Shown piece by piece: positions 1 through 10,837 of a stretch of DNA of 64,000 nucleotides. Where the stretch lies: NCBI RefSeq assembly GCF_010729305.1, contig NZ_AP022574.1:3286001-3350000 (forward strand). The letters are read 5' to 3'. A program made the translations under genes and the position numbers. Below the pieces are notes generated by a model. It saw only the letters and a program-made list of their open reading frames with translations, searched no databases and was not told the DNA's origin. The first letter of the stretch is position 1; the number at the start of each line of letters is the position of its first letter. The stretch is from Mycolicibacterium psychrotolerans (GTDB lineage Bacteria; Actinomycetota; Actinomycetes; Mycobacteriales; Mycobacteriaceae).

Positions 1-1959
<1,959 letters not shown>

Positions 1960-1969
1960 GCCGCGCGCG

Positions 1970-2623
1970 TCAGTCCCGGTAGACGACGACGTTGTCGGTG
2001 ACGGCGTTGCGCGGGATGTCGAGGAAGTTCGCCGCGAAGGTGGGGTCGGCGTAGCCGATGCAGATGCCGCACAACACCGTCAGTTCGGCGGGGATGTCGA
2101 GCTGTTCGCGGACGACCTCCGGATAGAGCGCGGTGGAGACCTGCACACAGGTGTCCAGGCCGCGGTCGGTGAGCGCGAGCAGCAGCGTCTGCAGGAACAT
2201 GCCGACGCCGATCGCGTCGGCGAACCCCAGGTCCTGGTGCATGCACACGATGCCGGCGACCGGCGCGTGGAAGAAGTCCCAGTTGCGCAGCTGGGCGTTC
2301 CACCGGCCCGCGGTGTCCTCGCGGGCGACGCCCATCGCGCCGTAGACCAGCGCCCCCAGCTGACGGCGCAGGTGGATGTGGGACTGCGGGATACCCATCG
2401 CGGGCGGCGGGGTGGCGCGCACCGCGGCGGCGAGCGCGCCGCCGAGGCGGTCGCGCCGGGCGCCGGTTGCCAGGAACAGCCGCCACGGTTGAATGTTGGA
2501 ATTCGAGGGCGCCCGCATCGCCAGCGTCAACGCCTCGTCGAGAAGTTCCCGGGGTACCGGCTTGTCGGGCAGGAACATTCGCGTGGAGTGCCTGCGCCTG
2601 ATCACACCGTCGAGATCGGGCAT
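1970..2623 (-). CDS. Nitroreductase-family flavoprotein
   Basis: A 217-residue protein of the FMN-dependent nitroreductase superfamily, which reduces nitro groups, quinones or related acceptors with NAD(P)H. The N-terminal RRRHSTRMF motif and the APSNSNIQPWRLFL motif (about residues 10-55) are the usual phosphate/FMN-contacting and dimer elements; a conserved GIPAELTVLCGICIGYAD-like end is typical. The ATG at 2623 is chosen because it starts directly before the conserved RRRHS motif; the frame upstream is alanine/arginine-rich shadow sequence. The cupin gene lies 8 bp upstream on the same strand, so the two are probably one operon. BluB, the DMB synthase of B12 biosynthesis, is a relative, but nothing here specifically supports that role. 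The substrate is unknown. Confidence 0.85.
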   Translation of the reverse strand: MPDLDGVIRRRHSTRMFLPDKPVPRELLDEALTLAMRAPSNSNIQPWRLFLATGARRDRLGGALAAAVRATPPPAMGIPQSHIHLRRQLGALVYGAMGVAREDTAGRWNAQLRNWDFFHAPVAGIVCMHQDLGFADAIGVGMFLQTLLLALTDRGLDTCVQVSTALYPEVVREQLDIPAELTVLCGICIGYADPTFAANFLDIPRNAVTDNVVVYRD

Positions 2624-2631
2624 GGTGCCTC

Positions 2632-3042
2632 CTATCGGGCCGCGGGCACGCGGCGGTCCTTGCGCGCCTCGAGTTCGGCATCGTCGACCAGGACGAACAT
2701 CTCGACGCCGGGGCGGCAGAGCATGGTGACCAGGAACCGCAGCGGTACGTCGTCGCGGTTGTTGCCGTCGGAGTAGTGGATGACGTCGCCGCCCGGCTCC
2801 CAGAACGCCTCGCCGGCGGTGATGACGCGGGGCGCCTCCCCTTCGAGTTCGAACAGCATCTCGCCCTCGAGGACGTAGCCGAAACACGGTCCGCCGGGGT
2901 GCCGGTGCGGGGGTGCGCCGGCGTCACCGGGACCCCACTCGATGACCGCGGTCATCGCCTCGGCGCCGGCGGGAATGTGGGGCGGCGTGACGGATTGCAG
3001 CACGGTCATCGCCTTCATCACTCGTTGCATCTGGTCGGACAT
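2632..3042 (-). CDS. Small cupin-domain protein
   Basis: A 136-residue single-domain cupin. The first cupin motif appears as GAPPHRHPGG..FGYVLEGEM around residues 42-62, with the His pair expected to bind a metal. The second motif follows (AGEAFWEPGGDVIHYSDGNN, about residues 76-95). Cupins of this size are often sensors or small dioxygenases or isomerases acting on unknown metabolites; no substrate can be named. It is the upstream gene of a probable two-gene operon with the nitroreductase 8 bp downstream. The ATG at 3042 gives a full cupin with a short N-terminal helix. Confidence 0.8.
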   Translation of the reverse strand: MSDQMQRVMKAMTVLQSVTPPHIPAGAEAMTAVIEWGPGDAGAPPHRHPGGPCFGYVLEGEMLFELEGEAPRVITAGEAFWEPGGDVIHYSDGNNRDDVPLRFLVTMLCRPGVEMFVLVDDAELEARKDRRVPAAR

Positions 3043-3186
3043 GGCGGGCCTTCCGGTCGTCGGCGGATCTTCTCCTTCGACCGTGGCACCGCGGCGAGCC
3101 CGGGGGACCCTTGACAGTCCGTAGTCTGACCGCGGCCCCGGGTGCGCGGTTCGCGCCGCGGGGCCGATTCATGACACAATCGCCGA

Positions 3187-3864
3187 GTGCGAGCGGTGTT
3201 GTGGGACATGGACGGCACGCTCGTCGATTCCGAAAAGCTGTGGGACATATCACTGTCCGCGCTCTACCAGTCGCTGGGCGGCTCGATGAGCCGCGAGACG
3301 AGGACCGCACTGGTCGGCGCTTCCGCCGACGAGACGATGGCCACGGTGTACACCGAGCTGGGTCTCGAACTCGACCCGCACGCGATGGCCGAGTCGATTC
3401 GCTGGCTGCACGAGCACACCGCCGGGTTGTTCGACGGCGGACTGCCGTGGTGTGACGGTGCCCGCGAAATGCTGGAAGCGCTTGCGGCCGACGGCACCCC
3501 GATGGCGCTGGTGACCAACACCCAGCGCGCGCTGACCGAGCGGGCTCTCAACAGCATTGGCCGCCACTATTTTTCGGTGACCGTGTGCGCCGACGAAGTA
3601 CCCAGCGGCAAACCCGCGCCCGATCCCTACCTGCGCGCGGCCGATCTGCTCGGGCTCTCCGCGTCGGAGTGCCTGGCCGTCGAGGACTCGGTCACCGGTA
3701 CCGCGGCGGCGGAGAAGGCCGGTTGCGCCGTGCTGGTGGTGCCCAACGACGTGCCGGTGCCCCGGGGTATCCGGCGAAGGCACGCCGATTCGCTGGCCGG
3801 CCTGGACGCCGACGCGCTACGCCGCATCTACCGCGAGATCGACCGGGAACTGCGCAGCGCGTAA
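3187..3864 (+). CDS. HAD-superfamily phosphatase (phosphoglycolate/sugar-phosphatase type)
   Basis: A 225-residue HAD hydrolase of the beta-phosphoglucomutase/phosphoglycolate phosphatase group. The catalytic motif I DMDGT (Asp7 nucleophile, Asp9 acid/base) is at the very N-terminus, motif II Thr lies in LVTNT, Lys of motif III in SGKPAPDPYL, and motif IV in VEDSVTG. A helical cap of about 75 residues follows motif I. The GTG at 3187 is the only start that keeps motif I intact. It is preceded by CACAAT six bases upstream, so the transcript may be leaderless. It lies between a divergent cupin and the sugar transporter; a housekeeping sugar-phosphate or phosphoglycolate substrate is likely but not determined. 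Confidence 0.9.
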   Translation: MRAVLWDMDGTLVDSEKLWDISLSALYQSLGGSMSRETRTALVGASADETMATVYTELGLELDPHAMAESIRWLHEHTAGLFDGGLPWCDGAREMLEALAADGTPMALVTNTQRALTERALNSIGRHYFSVTVCADEVPSGKPAPDPYLRAADLLGLSASECLAVEDSVTGTAAAEKAGCAVLVVPNDVPVPRGIRRRHADSLAGLDADALRRIYREIDRELRSA

Positions 3865-3914
3865 AGACGCGCACTTATGGGAATGCCCTCCCCTGTCGAT
3901 CGCGAGTGATTGAA

Positions 3915-3930
3915 TGTGACGCGTATCACG
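3915..3930. promoter_or_regulatory. CRP/GlxR-like site upstream of the sugar transporter
   Basis: TGTGA-CGCGTA-TCACG matches the cAMP-receptor-protein type consensus TGTGA-N6-TCACA with one mismatch at the last base. It lies 23 bp before the ATG of the sugar symporter, consistent with cAMP-dependent control of sugar uptake. No promoter elements around it are clear enough to say whether it activates or represses. Confidence 0.5.
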
Positions 3931-3953
3931 CAACGGCGCGGGAAGGGTGTGTG

Positions 3954-5426
3954 ATGGCCGGTCAAGGTGGTCCTGCAGCAGATGGACCGGAGATCTTCTC
4001 CGGGGACGAGCAGTTCTCGTCGGGCAAGACGGCGATCCGGATCGCGTCGGTCGCGGCGCTCGGCGGCCTGCTGTTCGGTTACGACAGCGCGGTGATCAAC
4101 GGCGCGGTCGACTCCATTCAGGAGGATTTCGGCATCGGCAACGCCGAACTCGGCTTCGCGGTCGCCTCGGCCCTGCTGGGCGCCGCCGCGGGTGCGATGA
4201 CCGCGGGACGGATCGCCGACCGGATCGGCCGGATCGCGGTGATGAAGATCGCCGCGGTGCTGTTCCTCATCAGTGCCTTCGGCACCGGTTTCGCCCACGA
4301 GGTGTGGACCGTGGTGCTGTTCCGGATCGTCGGCGGTATCGGGGTCGGCGTCGCGTCGGTGATCGCGCCCGCCTACATCGCCGAGACGTCACCCCCGGGC
4401 ATCCGTGGCCGACTCGGCTCGCTGCAGCAGCTGGCCATCGTGTCGGGCATCTTCGCGTCCTTTGCGATCAACTATCTGCTGCAGTGGCTCGCCGGCGGAC
4501 CCAACGAGCCGCTGTGGTTCGGCCTCGACGCGTGGCGGTGGATGTTCCTGGCCATGGCGCTGCCTGCGGTCCTGTACGGCGTGCTGGCCTTCACCATCCC
4601 CGAGTCGCCGCGCTATCTCGTTGCCAGTCACAAGATCCCCGAGGCCCGCCGGGTGCTGACGATGTTGCTGGGGCAGAAGAACCTGGAGATCACGATCTCC
4701 CGCATCCAGGAGACGCTGGAACGCGAGGACAAGCCGTCCTGGCGCGACCTCAAGAAGCCGACCGGCGGCATCTACGGCATCGTCTGGGTGGGCCTGGGTC
4801 TGTCGATCTTCCAGCAGTTCGTCGGCATCAATGTGATCTTCTACTACAGCAACGTGCTGTGGCAGGCCGTCGGCTTCAGCGCCGATGACTCCGCGATCTT
4901 CACGGTGATCACCTCGGTCATCAACGTGCTCACGACGCTGATCGCGATCGCCCTGATCGACAAGATCGGGCGCAAGCCGCTGCTGCTGATCGGCTCGACG
5001 GGCATGGCGATCACGCTCATCACGATGGCCGTGATCTTCGGCAACGCGACGCTCAACCCGGACGGCACCCCCAGCCTGTCCGGCGCCTCGGGGACGATTG
5101 CGCTGATCGCGGCCAATCTGTTCGTCGTCGCGTTCGGCATGTCGTGGGGTCCGGTGGTGTGGGTGCTGCTCGGCGAGATGTTCCCGAACCGGATCCGTGC
5201 CGCGGCGCTGGGCCTGGCCGCCGCCGGCCAGTGGGCGGCCAACTGGCTCATCACCGTCACGTTCCCCGGCCTGCGCGAGCACCTCGGCCTGGCCTACGGC
5301 TTCTACGGGCTGTGCGCGGTGCTGTCCGGACTGTTCGTCTGGCGCTGGGTGATGGAGACCAAGGGCGTGTCGCTGGAGGACATGCACGGCGAAATCCTCC
5401 ACGAGAACAAGACCGCGGCCTCCTGA
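3954..5426 (+). CDS. MFS sugar-proton symporter (sugar porter family)
   Basis: A 490-residue, 12-helix permease of the inner membrane belonging to the sugar porter family (XylE/GalP/GLUT type). Diagnostic features are [15 protein letters not shown] in helix 1, the RIGR loop between helices 2 and 3, ESPRYLV after helix 6, QQFVGIN in helix 7, GRKPLLLIG between helices 8 and 9, and METKGVSLE at the C-terminus. The ATG at 3954 is preceded by GGAAGGG at 3941-3947; the frame is open much further upstream, but that part is shadow sequence. It is predicted to import a hexose or pentose with protons. A CRP-like site overlaps the 5' region. The exact sugar cannot be read from sequence. Confidence 0.92.
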   Translation: MAGQGGPAADGPEIFSGDEQFSSGKTAIRIASVAALGGLLFGYDSAVINGAVDSIQEDFGIGNAELGFAVASALLGAAAGAMTAGRIADRIGRIAVMKIAAVLFLISAFGTGFAHEVWTVVLFRIVGGIGVGVASVIAPAYIAETSPPGIRGRLGSLQQLAIVSGIFASFAINYLLQWLAGGPNEPLWFGLDAWRWMFLAMALPAVLYGVLAFTIPESPRYLVASHKIPEARRVLTMLLGQKNLEITISRIQETLEREDKPSWRDLKKPTGGIYGIVWVGLGLSIFQQFVGINVIFYYSNVLWQAVGFSADDSAIFTVITSVINVLTTLIAIALIDKIGRKPLLLIGSTGMAITLITMAVIFGNATLNPDGTPSLSGASGTIALIAANLFVVAFGMSWGPVVWVLLGEMFPNRIRAAALGLAAAGQWAANWLITVTFPGLREHLGLAYGFYGLCAVLSGLFVWRWVMETKGVSLEDMHGEILHENKTAAS

Positions 5427-5432
5427 GACCGC

Positions 5433-5447
5433 GGCCCGTCGCGGGCC
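5433..5447 (+). terminator. Possible GC hairpin terminator after the sugar transporter
   Basis: A perfect 6-bp stem GGCCCG/CGGGCC with a 3-nt loop sits 7 bp after the transporter stop codon. There is no U-tract, as is common for putative mycobacterial terminators, so function is only suggested by position. It lies directly ahead of hisE. Confidence 0.35.
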
Positions 5448-5460
5448 ACACCGCCGCGGC

Positions 5461-5742
5461 GTGACACAATCGGCCAACGTGAAGACCTTCGATGACCTGT
5501 TCGCAGAGTTGAGCGAGCGGGCCCGCACCCGGCCGGCAGGCAGCGGCACCGTCGCCGCTCTGGACGCGGGCGTGCACGGCATCGGCAAGAAGATCCTCGA
5601 GGAGGCCGGCGAGGTGTGGCTGGCCGCCGAGCACGAGAGCGACGAGGCGCTGGCCGAAGAGGTCAGTCAGCTTCTCTACTGGACCCAGGTGCTGCTGCTC
5701 GCGCGCGGTCTCACCCTCGACGACGTGTATCGGACGTTGTGA
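5461..5742 (+). CDS. hisE: Phosphoribosyl-ATP pyrophosphatase
   Basis: Catalyses the second step of histidine biosynthesis, hydrolysing phosphoribosyl-ATP to phosphoribosyl-AMP. The 93-residue all-alpha MazG-like protein has the family signature [18 protein letters not shown] followed by [12 protein letters not shown]. The length equals that of the M. tuberculosis protein. The GTG at 5461 is used here. A GTG at 5479, which begins directly at KTFDDLF, is a real alternative because CACAAT lies 8 bases before it. It is followed one base later by hisG, so the two are co-transcribed, the usual mycobacterial arrangement. Confidence 0.95.
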   Translation: MTQSANVKTFDDLFAELSERARTRPAGSGTVAALDAGVHGIGKKILEEAGEVWLAAEHESDEALAEEVSQLLYWTQVLLLARGLTLDDVYRTL

Positions 5743-5743
5743 C

Positions 5744-6610
5744 GTGGCCCAGAACCTGCGTGTCGCCGTCCCCAACAAGGGCACCCTCAGCGAACCGGCC
5801 GCCGCGATCCTCTCCGAGGCCGGCTACCGGCGCCGCACCGACGCCAAGGATCTGACCGTCGTCGATCCGGTCAACCAGGTCGAGTTCTTCTTCCTGCGGC
5901 CCAAGGACATTGCGATCTACGTCGGGTCGGGCCAGCTCGACCTGGGCATCACCGGCCGCGATCTGGCGCTGGAGTCCGACGCACCCGTGCGGGAGCGCCT
6001 CGCGCTGGGCTTCGGATCATCGACGTTCCGCTACGCCGCCCCGGCCGGGCGGACGTGGCGGGTGGAGGACCTCGCCGGTAGACGCATCGCCACCTCGTTC
6101 CCGAACCTGGTGCGAAAAGATCTGGCGGCCCGCGGAATCGAAGCCACCGTGATCCGCCTCGACGGCGCGGTGGAGATCTCGGTGCAACTCGGCGTGGCCG
6201 ACGCGATCGCCGACGTGGTCGGCTCCGGCCGCACCCTGGGCCTGCACGACCTCGCCGCGTTCGGTGACTCGCTGTGCGACTCCGAGGCGGTGCTGATCGA
6301 GCGCGCCGACGACAGCGGTGACGCCGAGAAGGGCACCGCGCGCGATCAGCTGGTGGCCCGGGTGCAGGGAGTGGTGTTCGGTCAGCAGTACCTGATGCTC
6401 GATTACGACTGTCCCCGTTCGGTTCTCGAGCGCGCCGCCGAGGTCACACCGGGGCTCGAGTCGCCGACGATCGCGCCGCTGGCCGATCCCGACTGGGTCG
6501 CCGTGCGCGCGCTGGTGCCACGCCGGGACGTCAACGCGATCATGGACGAACTCGCCGCGATCGGCGCCAAAGCAATCCTCGCCTCGGACATCAGGTTCTG
6601 CCGCTTCTAG
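5744..6610 (+). CDS. hisG: ATP phosphoribosyltransferase, long form
   Basis: First and committed enzyme of histidine synthesis: condenses ATP with PRPP. The 288-residue protein is the long form. Its two-lobed catalytic part starts [13 protein letters not shown] and contains [14 protein letters not shown] and the phosphate-binding [21 protein letters not shown] stretch. The C-terminal ~75 residues ([17 protein letters not shown]) form the ACT-like regulatory domain that binds histidine. The GTG start is 1 nt after the hisE stop, indicating translational coupling. The product is feedback-regulated by histidine in the family; no leader peptide or attenuator is visible here. Confidence 0.97.
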   Translation: MAQNLRVAVPNKGTLSEPAAAILSEAGYRRRTDAKDLTVVDPVNQVEFFFLRPKDIAIYVGSGQLDLGITGRDLALESDAPVRERLALGFGSSTFRYAAPAGRTWRVEDLAGRRIATSFPNLVRKDLAARGIEATVIRLDGAVEISVQLGVADAIADVVGSGRTLGLHDLAAFGDSLCDSEAVLIERADDSGDAEKGTARDQLVARVQGVVFGQQYLMLDYDCPRSVLERAAEVTPGLESPTIAPLADPDWVAVRALVPRRDVNAIMDELAAIGAKAILASDIRFCRF

Positions 6611-6678
6611 ATCATCGACGCCGCTCACGCGCGGGGCGGCCGTGTTAGCGTCGCCGTGTCCAACCACGGGGAGGTCCG

Positions 6679-7161
6679 ATGACGCAGGTCCTTGTTCTTG
6701 TGTTCGCACTCCTGATCGGCGTGATCGCCGGCCTGCGCGCCATGACCGCCCCTGCCGCCGTGGCGTGGGGAGCCTTCCTCGGCTGGATCGACGTCGACGG
6801 CAAGTGGTCGGAATGGATGGCGCACCCCATCACGGTGACGGTGCTGACCATTCTCCTCGTCGGTGAACTGATCACCGACCAGCTGCCCAAGACGCCGAGC
6901 CGCAAGGTGCCGCCGCAGTTCATCGCCCGGGTCGTCACGGGCGGCTTCGCCGGCGCCGTCATCGGAAGCGCCTCCTTCCACACCTTCATCGGGACCGGTG
7001 CGGGCATGATCGGCGCCGTGCTCGGCACCCTGGCCGGCGCCGAACTGCGCAGCAGGGTCGCCGCGGTCCGCGGCGGCAACGACCGTCCCGGCGCGTTCAT
7101 CGAGGACGCGCTCGCCGTGGTCGGGGGCTTTCTCGTCGCCTTCCTCGTCAGCCTGGTGTAG
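6679..7161 (+). CDS. DUF4126 integral membrane protein
   Basis: A 160-residue hydrophobic protein with about four transmembrane helices: residues 3-20 and 34-60, then a glycine/alanine-rich pair around 80-130, and a C-terminal helix ending FLVSLV. It corresponds in position and size to Rv2120c of M. tuberculosis, which follows hisG there as well. GGGGAGG at 6668-6674 precedes the ATG by 4-5 bases and supports this start. Function is unknown; the charged short loop RNDRPGAF before the last helix is typical of DUF4126. Confidence 0.8.
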   Translation: MTQVLVLVFALLIGVIAGLRAMTAPAAVAWGAFLGWIDVDGKWSEWMAHPITVTVLTILLVGELITDQLPKTPSRKVPPQFIARVVTGGFAGAVIGSASFHTFIGTGAGMIGAVLGTLAGAELRSRVAAVRGGNDRPGAFIEDALAVVGGFLVAFLVSLV

Positions 7162-7164
7162 CGG

Positions 7165-8535
7165 ATGGCTCAGCGATTCGACGCGATCATCGTCGGCGCC
7201 GGGCAGGCCGGACCGCCGCTGGCCGGCCGGCTCACCGAAGCGGGCCAGACCGTGGCGGTGATCGAACGCAAACTCGTCGGCGGCACCTGCGTCAACTACG
7301 GCTGCATCCCGACAAAGACGCTCGTCGCCAGCGCGCACGCCGCGCACATCGCGCGACGGGGCGCCGACTTCGGGATCGGCACCGGGACCGTGACCGTCGA
7401 CATGACCGCGGTCAAAGCACGCAAGGACCGCATCAGCACCGGCGACCGCGAGGGCGTCGAGTCGTGGCTCGAGGGCATGCCCGGCTGCACGCTGATCCGC
7501 GGCCACGCCCGCTTCGAGGATCCGCACACCCTGCGGGTCGGCGATCAGGTCCTCGAGGCCGACCGCATCTTCCTCAACGTCGGCGGCCGCGCCGTGGCGC
7601 CCGAGCTGCCCGGCCTGGCCGACATCGACTATCTGACGAACGTGGGAATCCTCGACCTCGACGTGGTGCCCGAGCACCTGGTGATCATCGGCGGCAGTTA
7701 CATCGCGCTGGAGTTCGCCCAGATGTACCGCCGGTTCGGTGCCGAGGTCACGGTCATCGAGAAGGGGCCGAGGCTGACCTCACGGGAGGACGAGGACGTC
7801 TCGGCGGCGATCAGGGAGATCCTGGAAGCCGAGGGCATTCACGTCGTCGTCGGTGCCGACGCGATGTCGTTCGCCAAGCAGTCAGGAGGATTCACCGTCA
7901 CGCCTCGGAACGGGGCGGCTCCGATCAGCGGTTCGCACCTGCTCGTCGCGGTGGGGCGCCGGCCCAACACCGACGATCTCGGGCTCGAGGCGGCGGGCGT
8001 CGAGACCGACGGGCGTGGCTACATCGTGGTCGACGACCAGTTGCGCACCAGCGTCGGGCACATCTGGGCGATGGGGGACTGCAACGGTCGCGGTGCGTTC
8101 ACCCACACGTCCTACAACGACTTCGAGATCGTGGCGGCCAATCTGCTCGACGACGACCCGCGCCGGGTCAGCGACCGGGTCACCACGTACGCGCTCTACA
8201 TCGATCCGCCGCTCGGTCGCGCCGGCATGAGTGCCGACGAGGTGCGCCGCTCCGGGCGAAAAGCGTTGGTGGGCAAGCGGCCGATGACCCGGGTCGGGCG
8301 CGCGGTGGAGAAGGGGGAGACGCAGGGCTTCATGAAGGTCGTCGTCGACGCCGATACCGAGCAGATCCTCGGCGCGGCGATCCTCGGGGTGGGCGGCGAC
8401 GAGGTGATCCAGGACATCCTCGACGTCATGACCGCCAAGCTGCCGTACACGGCGATCTCACGCACGATGCACATCCACCCCACGGTCAGCGAGTTGGTGC
8501 CCACGATGCTGCAGGAGCTGAAACCGCTGAACTGA
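7165..8535 (+). CDS. FAD-dependent pyridine nucleotide-disulfide oxidoreductase (MerA/Lpd-like)
   Basis: A 456-residue class I flavoprotein disulfide reductase. Residues 8-16 hold the FAD-binding GAGQAGPPLA. The redox-active disulfide is Cys42/Cys47 in GGTCVNYGCIPTKT. A second dinucleotide fold (IIGGSYIALEFAQMYRRFG, about residue 175) binds NAD(P)H, WAMGDCNG is the second FAD motif, and the C-terminal dimerisation domain ends with HIHPTVSELVPTML, carrying the active-site His-Glu pair. The layout resembles mercuric reductase or dihydrolipoamide dehydrogenase, but there is no extra N-terminal metal-binding domain or C-terminal vicinal cysteine pair, so mercury reduction is not supported. The substrate is unknown. 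It starts 3 bp after the DUF4126 gene. Confidence 0.88.
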   Translation: MAQRFDAIIVGAGQAGPPLAGRLTEAGQTVAVIERKLVGGTCVNYGCIPTKTLVASAHAAHIARRGADFGIGTGTVTVDMTAVKARKDRISTGDREGVESWLEGMPGCTLIRGHARFEDPHTLRVGDQVLEADRIFLNVGGRAVAPELPGLADIDYLTNVGILDLDVVPEHLVIIGGSYIALEFAQMYRRFGAEVTVIEKGPRLTSREDEDVSAAIREILEAEGIHVVVGADAMSFAKQSGGFTVTPRNGAAPISGSHLLVAVGRRPNTDDLGLEAAGVETDGRGYIVVDDQLRTSVGHIWAMGDCNGRGAFTHTSYNDFEIVAANLLDDDPRRVSDRVTTYALYIDPPLGRAGMSADEVRRSGRKALVGKRPMTRVGRAVEKGETQGFMKVVVDADTEQILGAAILGVGGDEVIQDILDVMTAKLPYTAISRTMHIHPTVSELVPTMLQELKPLN

Positions 8536-8544
8536 TCCGCGGCC

Positions 8545-8589
8545 TTGACTGTGGCTTGAGTCACAGTAATATGACCACTGGTCATATTA
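8545..8589 (+). promoter_or_regulatory. Promoter with overlapping TetR operator and CRP-like site
   Basis: TTGACT (8545-8550) and TAATAT (8567-8572) are spaced 16 nt, a good sigma-70-type promoter. A perfect inverted repeat, TAATATGACC and GGTCATATTA with a 3-nt centre, spans 8567-8589 and covers the -10 element and start region, as expected for the operator of the downstream TetR protein. In the spacer, TGTGG-N6-TCACA (8550-8565) resembles a CRP site. The layout predicts autorepression plus a second input. Confidence 0.7.
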
Positions 8590-8604
8590 AGCCTGGGAGG
8601 CGCG

Positions 8605-9309
8605 ATGCCCACGGTCACCTGGTCTCGTCTCGGCGGAGAACGCCGCGCCGCGGTGGTGGCCGCCGCAGAGGCGGAGTTCGCCGAGCACGGCTTCTCGCGC
8701 GGCAGCCTCAACGTCATCGCGCGGCGCGCGGGCGTGGCCAAGGGCAGCCTCTTCCAATACTTCGCGGACAAACGCGACCTGTACGCCCACATCACCGACG
8801 TGGGCAGCCAGCGAGTGCGGTCCTACATGGAAGACCAGATCCGCGTGCTCGACCCAGGCCGGCCCTTCTTCGAGTTCCTCACGGACCTGCTCGACGTGTG
8901 GGTCGCCTACTTCGCCGAGCATCCCCGTGAGCGGGCACTGCATGCGGCGTCGAGCTTCGAGGTCGACACCGACGCCAGGGTCAGCGTGCGGGCCGTGGTG
9001 CACCGGCACTACCTCGAGGTGCTTCGGCCGCTGGTGCACGACGCGCGTGAGCGGGGCGATCTGCGGGCGGACGCCGACGTCGACGCCCTGCTGTCGCTGC
9101 TGCTGATGCTGCTGCCGCACCTCGCGCTGGCGCCCTATGTGCGCGGCATGGACCCGGTGCTCGGTCTCGACGAGATGTCCGCCGAGCAGCCCGCGCTGGT
9201 CGTGCGGCGGTATGTGGCCGTGCTCGCCGCGGCGTTCGGGCGTTCCGCGCTCAGCGCACCCCAGACCCTGCCAACCGGAAACCTCGGAGGAGAACACGCA
9301 TATGACTAG
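8605..9309 (+). CDS. TetR-family transcriptional regulator
   Basis: A 234-residue repressor with an N-terminal helix-turn-helix: [41 protein letters not shown] covers about residues 17-60, and the helical C-terminal ligand domain follows. The gene is directly behind a near-perfect operator palindrome and overlaps the start of the R2-like oxidase gene by 8 bp. In M. tuberculosis a TetR gene (Rv0232) also precedes the R2lox gene (Rv0233), so this is a conserved regulator-enzyme pair. The ligand is unknown; it may be the fatty-acid-like ligand or product of the oxidase. The start at 8605 follows GGGAGG at 8595-8600. Confidence 0.93.
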   Translation: MPTVTWSRLGGERRAAVVAAAEAEFAEHGFSRGSLNVIARRAGVAKGSLFQYFADKRDLYAHITDVGSQRVRSYMEDQIRVLDPGRPFFEFLTDLLDVWVAYFAEHPRERALHAASSFEVDTDARVSVRAVVHRHYLEVLRPLVHDARERGDLRADADVDALLSLLLMLLPHLALAPYVRGMDPVLGLDEMSAEQPALVVRRYVAVLAAAFGRSALSAPQTLPTGNLGGEHAYD

Positions 9310-10240
9310 GACACGTTCGGACTCGCTGGCCGCAGGCGGCCTCAACTGGGACAGCCTGCCGCTCAAGCTCTTCGCCGGCGGCAACGCGAAGTTCTGGAAT
9401 CCCGCCGACATCGACTTCTCCCGGGACCGCGCCGACTGGGAGGCGCTGACGGACCTCGAACGCGAATGGGCCACCCGGCTGTGCGCCCAGTTCATCGCCG
9501 GGGAGGAGGCGGTCACCCAGGACATCCAGCCGTTCATGGCGGCGATGCGCGCCGAGGGCCGCCTCGGCGACGAGATGTATCTGACGCAGTTCGCCTTCGA
9601 GGAGGCCAAGCACACCCAGGTGTTCCGGCTGTGGCTGGACGCGGTCGGGGTCACCGAGGACCTGCAGGTCCTCCTCGACGACCTGCCGACCTACCGGACG
9701 ATCTTCTACGAGGAGCTGCCCGCGTCGCTGGACGCGCTGGCCACCGATCCGTCCCCTGCGGCTCAGGTGCGTGCGTCGGCGACCTACAACCACGTGATCG
9801 AAGGCATGATGGCGTTGACGGGATACTATGCGTGGCACCGGATCTGCGTGGACAACAACATCCTTCCCGGCATGCAGGAACTGGTCCGCAGGATCGGCGA
9901 CGACGAACGTCGTCACATGGCGTGGGGCACGTTCACCTGCCGGCGGCACGTCGCGGCCGACGACGGCAACTGGGCGGTGTTCGAGAACCGGATGAACGAG
10001 CTCATCCCGTTGGCGCTGCAGAACACCGACGACGCCTACGACCTCTACGACGAGGTGCCGTTCGGCCTCCAGAAGGAGGAGTTCCAGGAGTACGCCGCCG
10101 ACAAGGGTATGCGCCGATTCGGCACCATCAGCAGCGCCCGCGGGCGTCCGCTGGCCGAGATCGACATCGACTACACGCCGCTGCAGCTCGAGGACACCTT
10201 CGCCGACGAGGACCGCAAGGCGCTGGCCGCCTCTGCGTGA
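9302..10240 (+). CDS. R2-like ligand-binding oxidase (Mn/Fe, often annotated NrdB-like)
   Basis: A 312-residue ferritin-like helical protein of the R2lox group. Residue numbering coincides with the M. tuberculosis enzyme. Metal ligands are Glu68, Glu101, His104, Glu167, Glu202 and His205, and Val71 and Tyr162, the pair that forms the tyrosine-valine ether cross-link, are both present. There is no C-terminal radical-transfer tyrosine tail of true ribonucleotide reductase R2. The family assembles a Mn(III)/Fe(III) site, binds a long-chain fatty acid and oxidises C-H bonds; its physiological substrate is unknown. GGAGGAG at 9286-9292 precedes the ATG, which overlaps the TetR gene, so expression is coupled to the regulator. 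Confidence 0.95.
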   Translation: MTRTRSDSLAAGGLNWDSLPLKLFAGGNAKFWNPADIDFSRDRADWEALTDLEREWATRLCAQFIAGEEAVTQDIQPFMAAMRAEGRLGDEMYLTQFAFEEAKHTQVFRLWLDAVGVTEDLQVLLDDLPTYRTIFYEELPASLDALATDPSPAAQVRASATYNHVIEGMMALTGYYAWHRICVDNNILPGMQELVRRIGDDERRHMAWGTFTCRRHVAADDGNWAVFENRMNELIPLALQNTDDAYDLYDEVPFGLQKEEFQEYAADKGMRRFGTISSARGRPLAEIDIDYTPLQLEDTFADEDRKALAASA

Positions 10241-10243
10241 GGC

Positions 10244-10837
10244 TCACGCCGCTGTGGTGACCGCCCGGCCGGCGATGAGCTGCGCGGTCACCTCAGCGAC
10301 CCGCGCGCCGAGGTGGCGACACGTCGCCACATCGGCGGGATGGACGCCGTCGGCGTCGGCGTCCACGTCGGTGGACGCACCTGCTCCTAGCCAGAAACCG
10401 AGCCGGTTCGGATCGAGCTCGCTGCCCGCCGAACTGTTCCAGCCCGGGCCCAGCCCCAGATTCACCCAGTGCATGTGGTGCTGCGCGGCGAAGACGGCCA
10501 GTGAGATCAGCGTGTGCATCTTGTCGCCGCTCTTGGCGCCGGAGTTGGTGAATCCCGCGCCGATCTTGTCGCGCCAGGCCCCGGTGACGCACCGCCTACC
10601 GGTCTTCTCGGCGAAGGCCTGGAATCCCGACGACACATTGCCCATGTAGGTGGCGCTACCGAACACGATCGCATCGGCGGTGTCGAGGGTGTGCCAGTCG
10701 GCGTCGGTCATGTCGGTCACCACGACCGGGGTGACCGCCGCACCCGTCGAAACGGCGCCTGCGACAACGGAACCGGCCAGCACCGCGGTGTGTCCGAAGC
10801 CGGACTGGTAGGCGACGGCGACGAGCGGAGCGCGCAT
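10244..10837 (-). CDS. Flavodoxin-like NAD(P)H-dependent oxidoreductase (WrbA-type)
   Basis: A 197-residue flavodoxin fold. VAVAYQSGFGHTAVLA at residues 6-21 is the FMN phosphate loop, ADAIVFGSATYMGNVSSGFQ and the GFTNSGAKSGDK loop resemble those of WrbA-type quinone reductases, and HWVNLGLGPGWN follows. It probably transfers electrons from NAD(P)H to quinones or aromatic acceptors in the cytoplasm. The stop codon of the SRPBCC gene overlaps this ATG as TGATG, so translation is coupled. It is the last gene of an ArsR-SRPBCC-flavodoxin operon and converges on R2lox with a 3 bp gap. Confidence 0.85.
   Translation of the reverse strand: MRAPLVAVAYQSGFGHTAVLAGSVVAGAVSTGAAVTPVVVTDMTDADWHTLDTADAIVFGSATYMGNVSSGFQAFAEKTGRRCVTGAWRDKIGAGFTNSGAKSGDKMHTLISLAVFAAQHHMHWVNLGLGPGWNSSAGSELDPNRLGFWLGAGASTDVDADADGVHPADVATCRHLGARVAEVTAQLIAGRAVTTAA

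Noticed and set aside
1970..2623. BluB (DMB synthase) for the nitroreductase near metH
   Set aside because: Only general nitroreductase motifs are visible; nothing specific to BluB and it is paired with a cupin, not with cob genes.
7165..8535. Mercuric reductase assignment for the disulfide oxidoreductase
   Set aside because: The C-terminal vicinal Cys pair and the N-terminal metal-binding domain of MerA are absent, and no mer genes are nearby.
9302..10240. Ribonucleotide reductase beta subunit (NrdB/NrdF)
   Set aside because: The Val71/Tyr162 cross-link pair, Mtb R2lox numbering of all ligands and lack of the R2 C-terminal tail identify R2-like ligand-binding oxidase instead.
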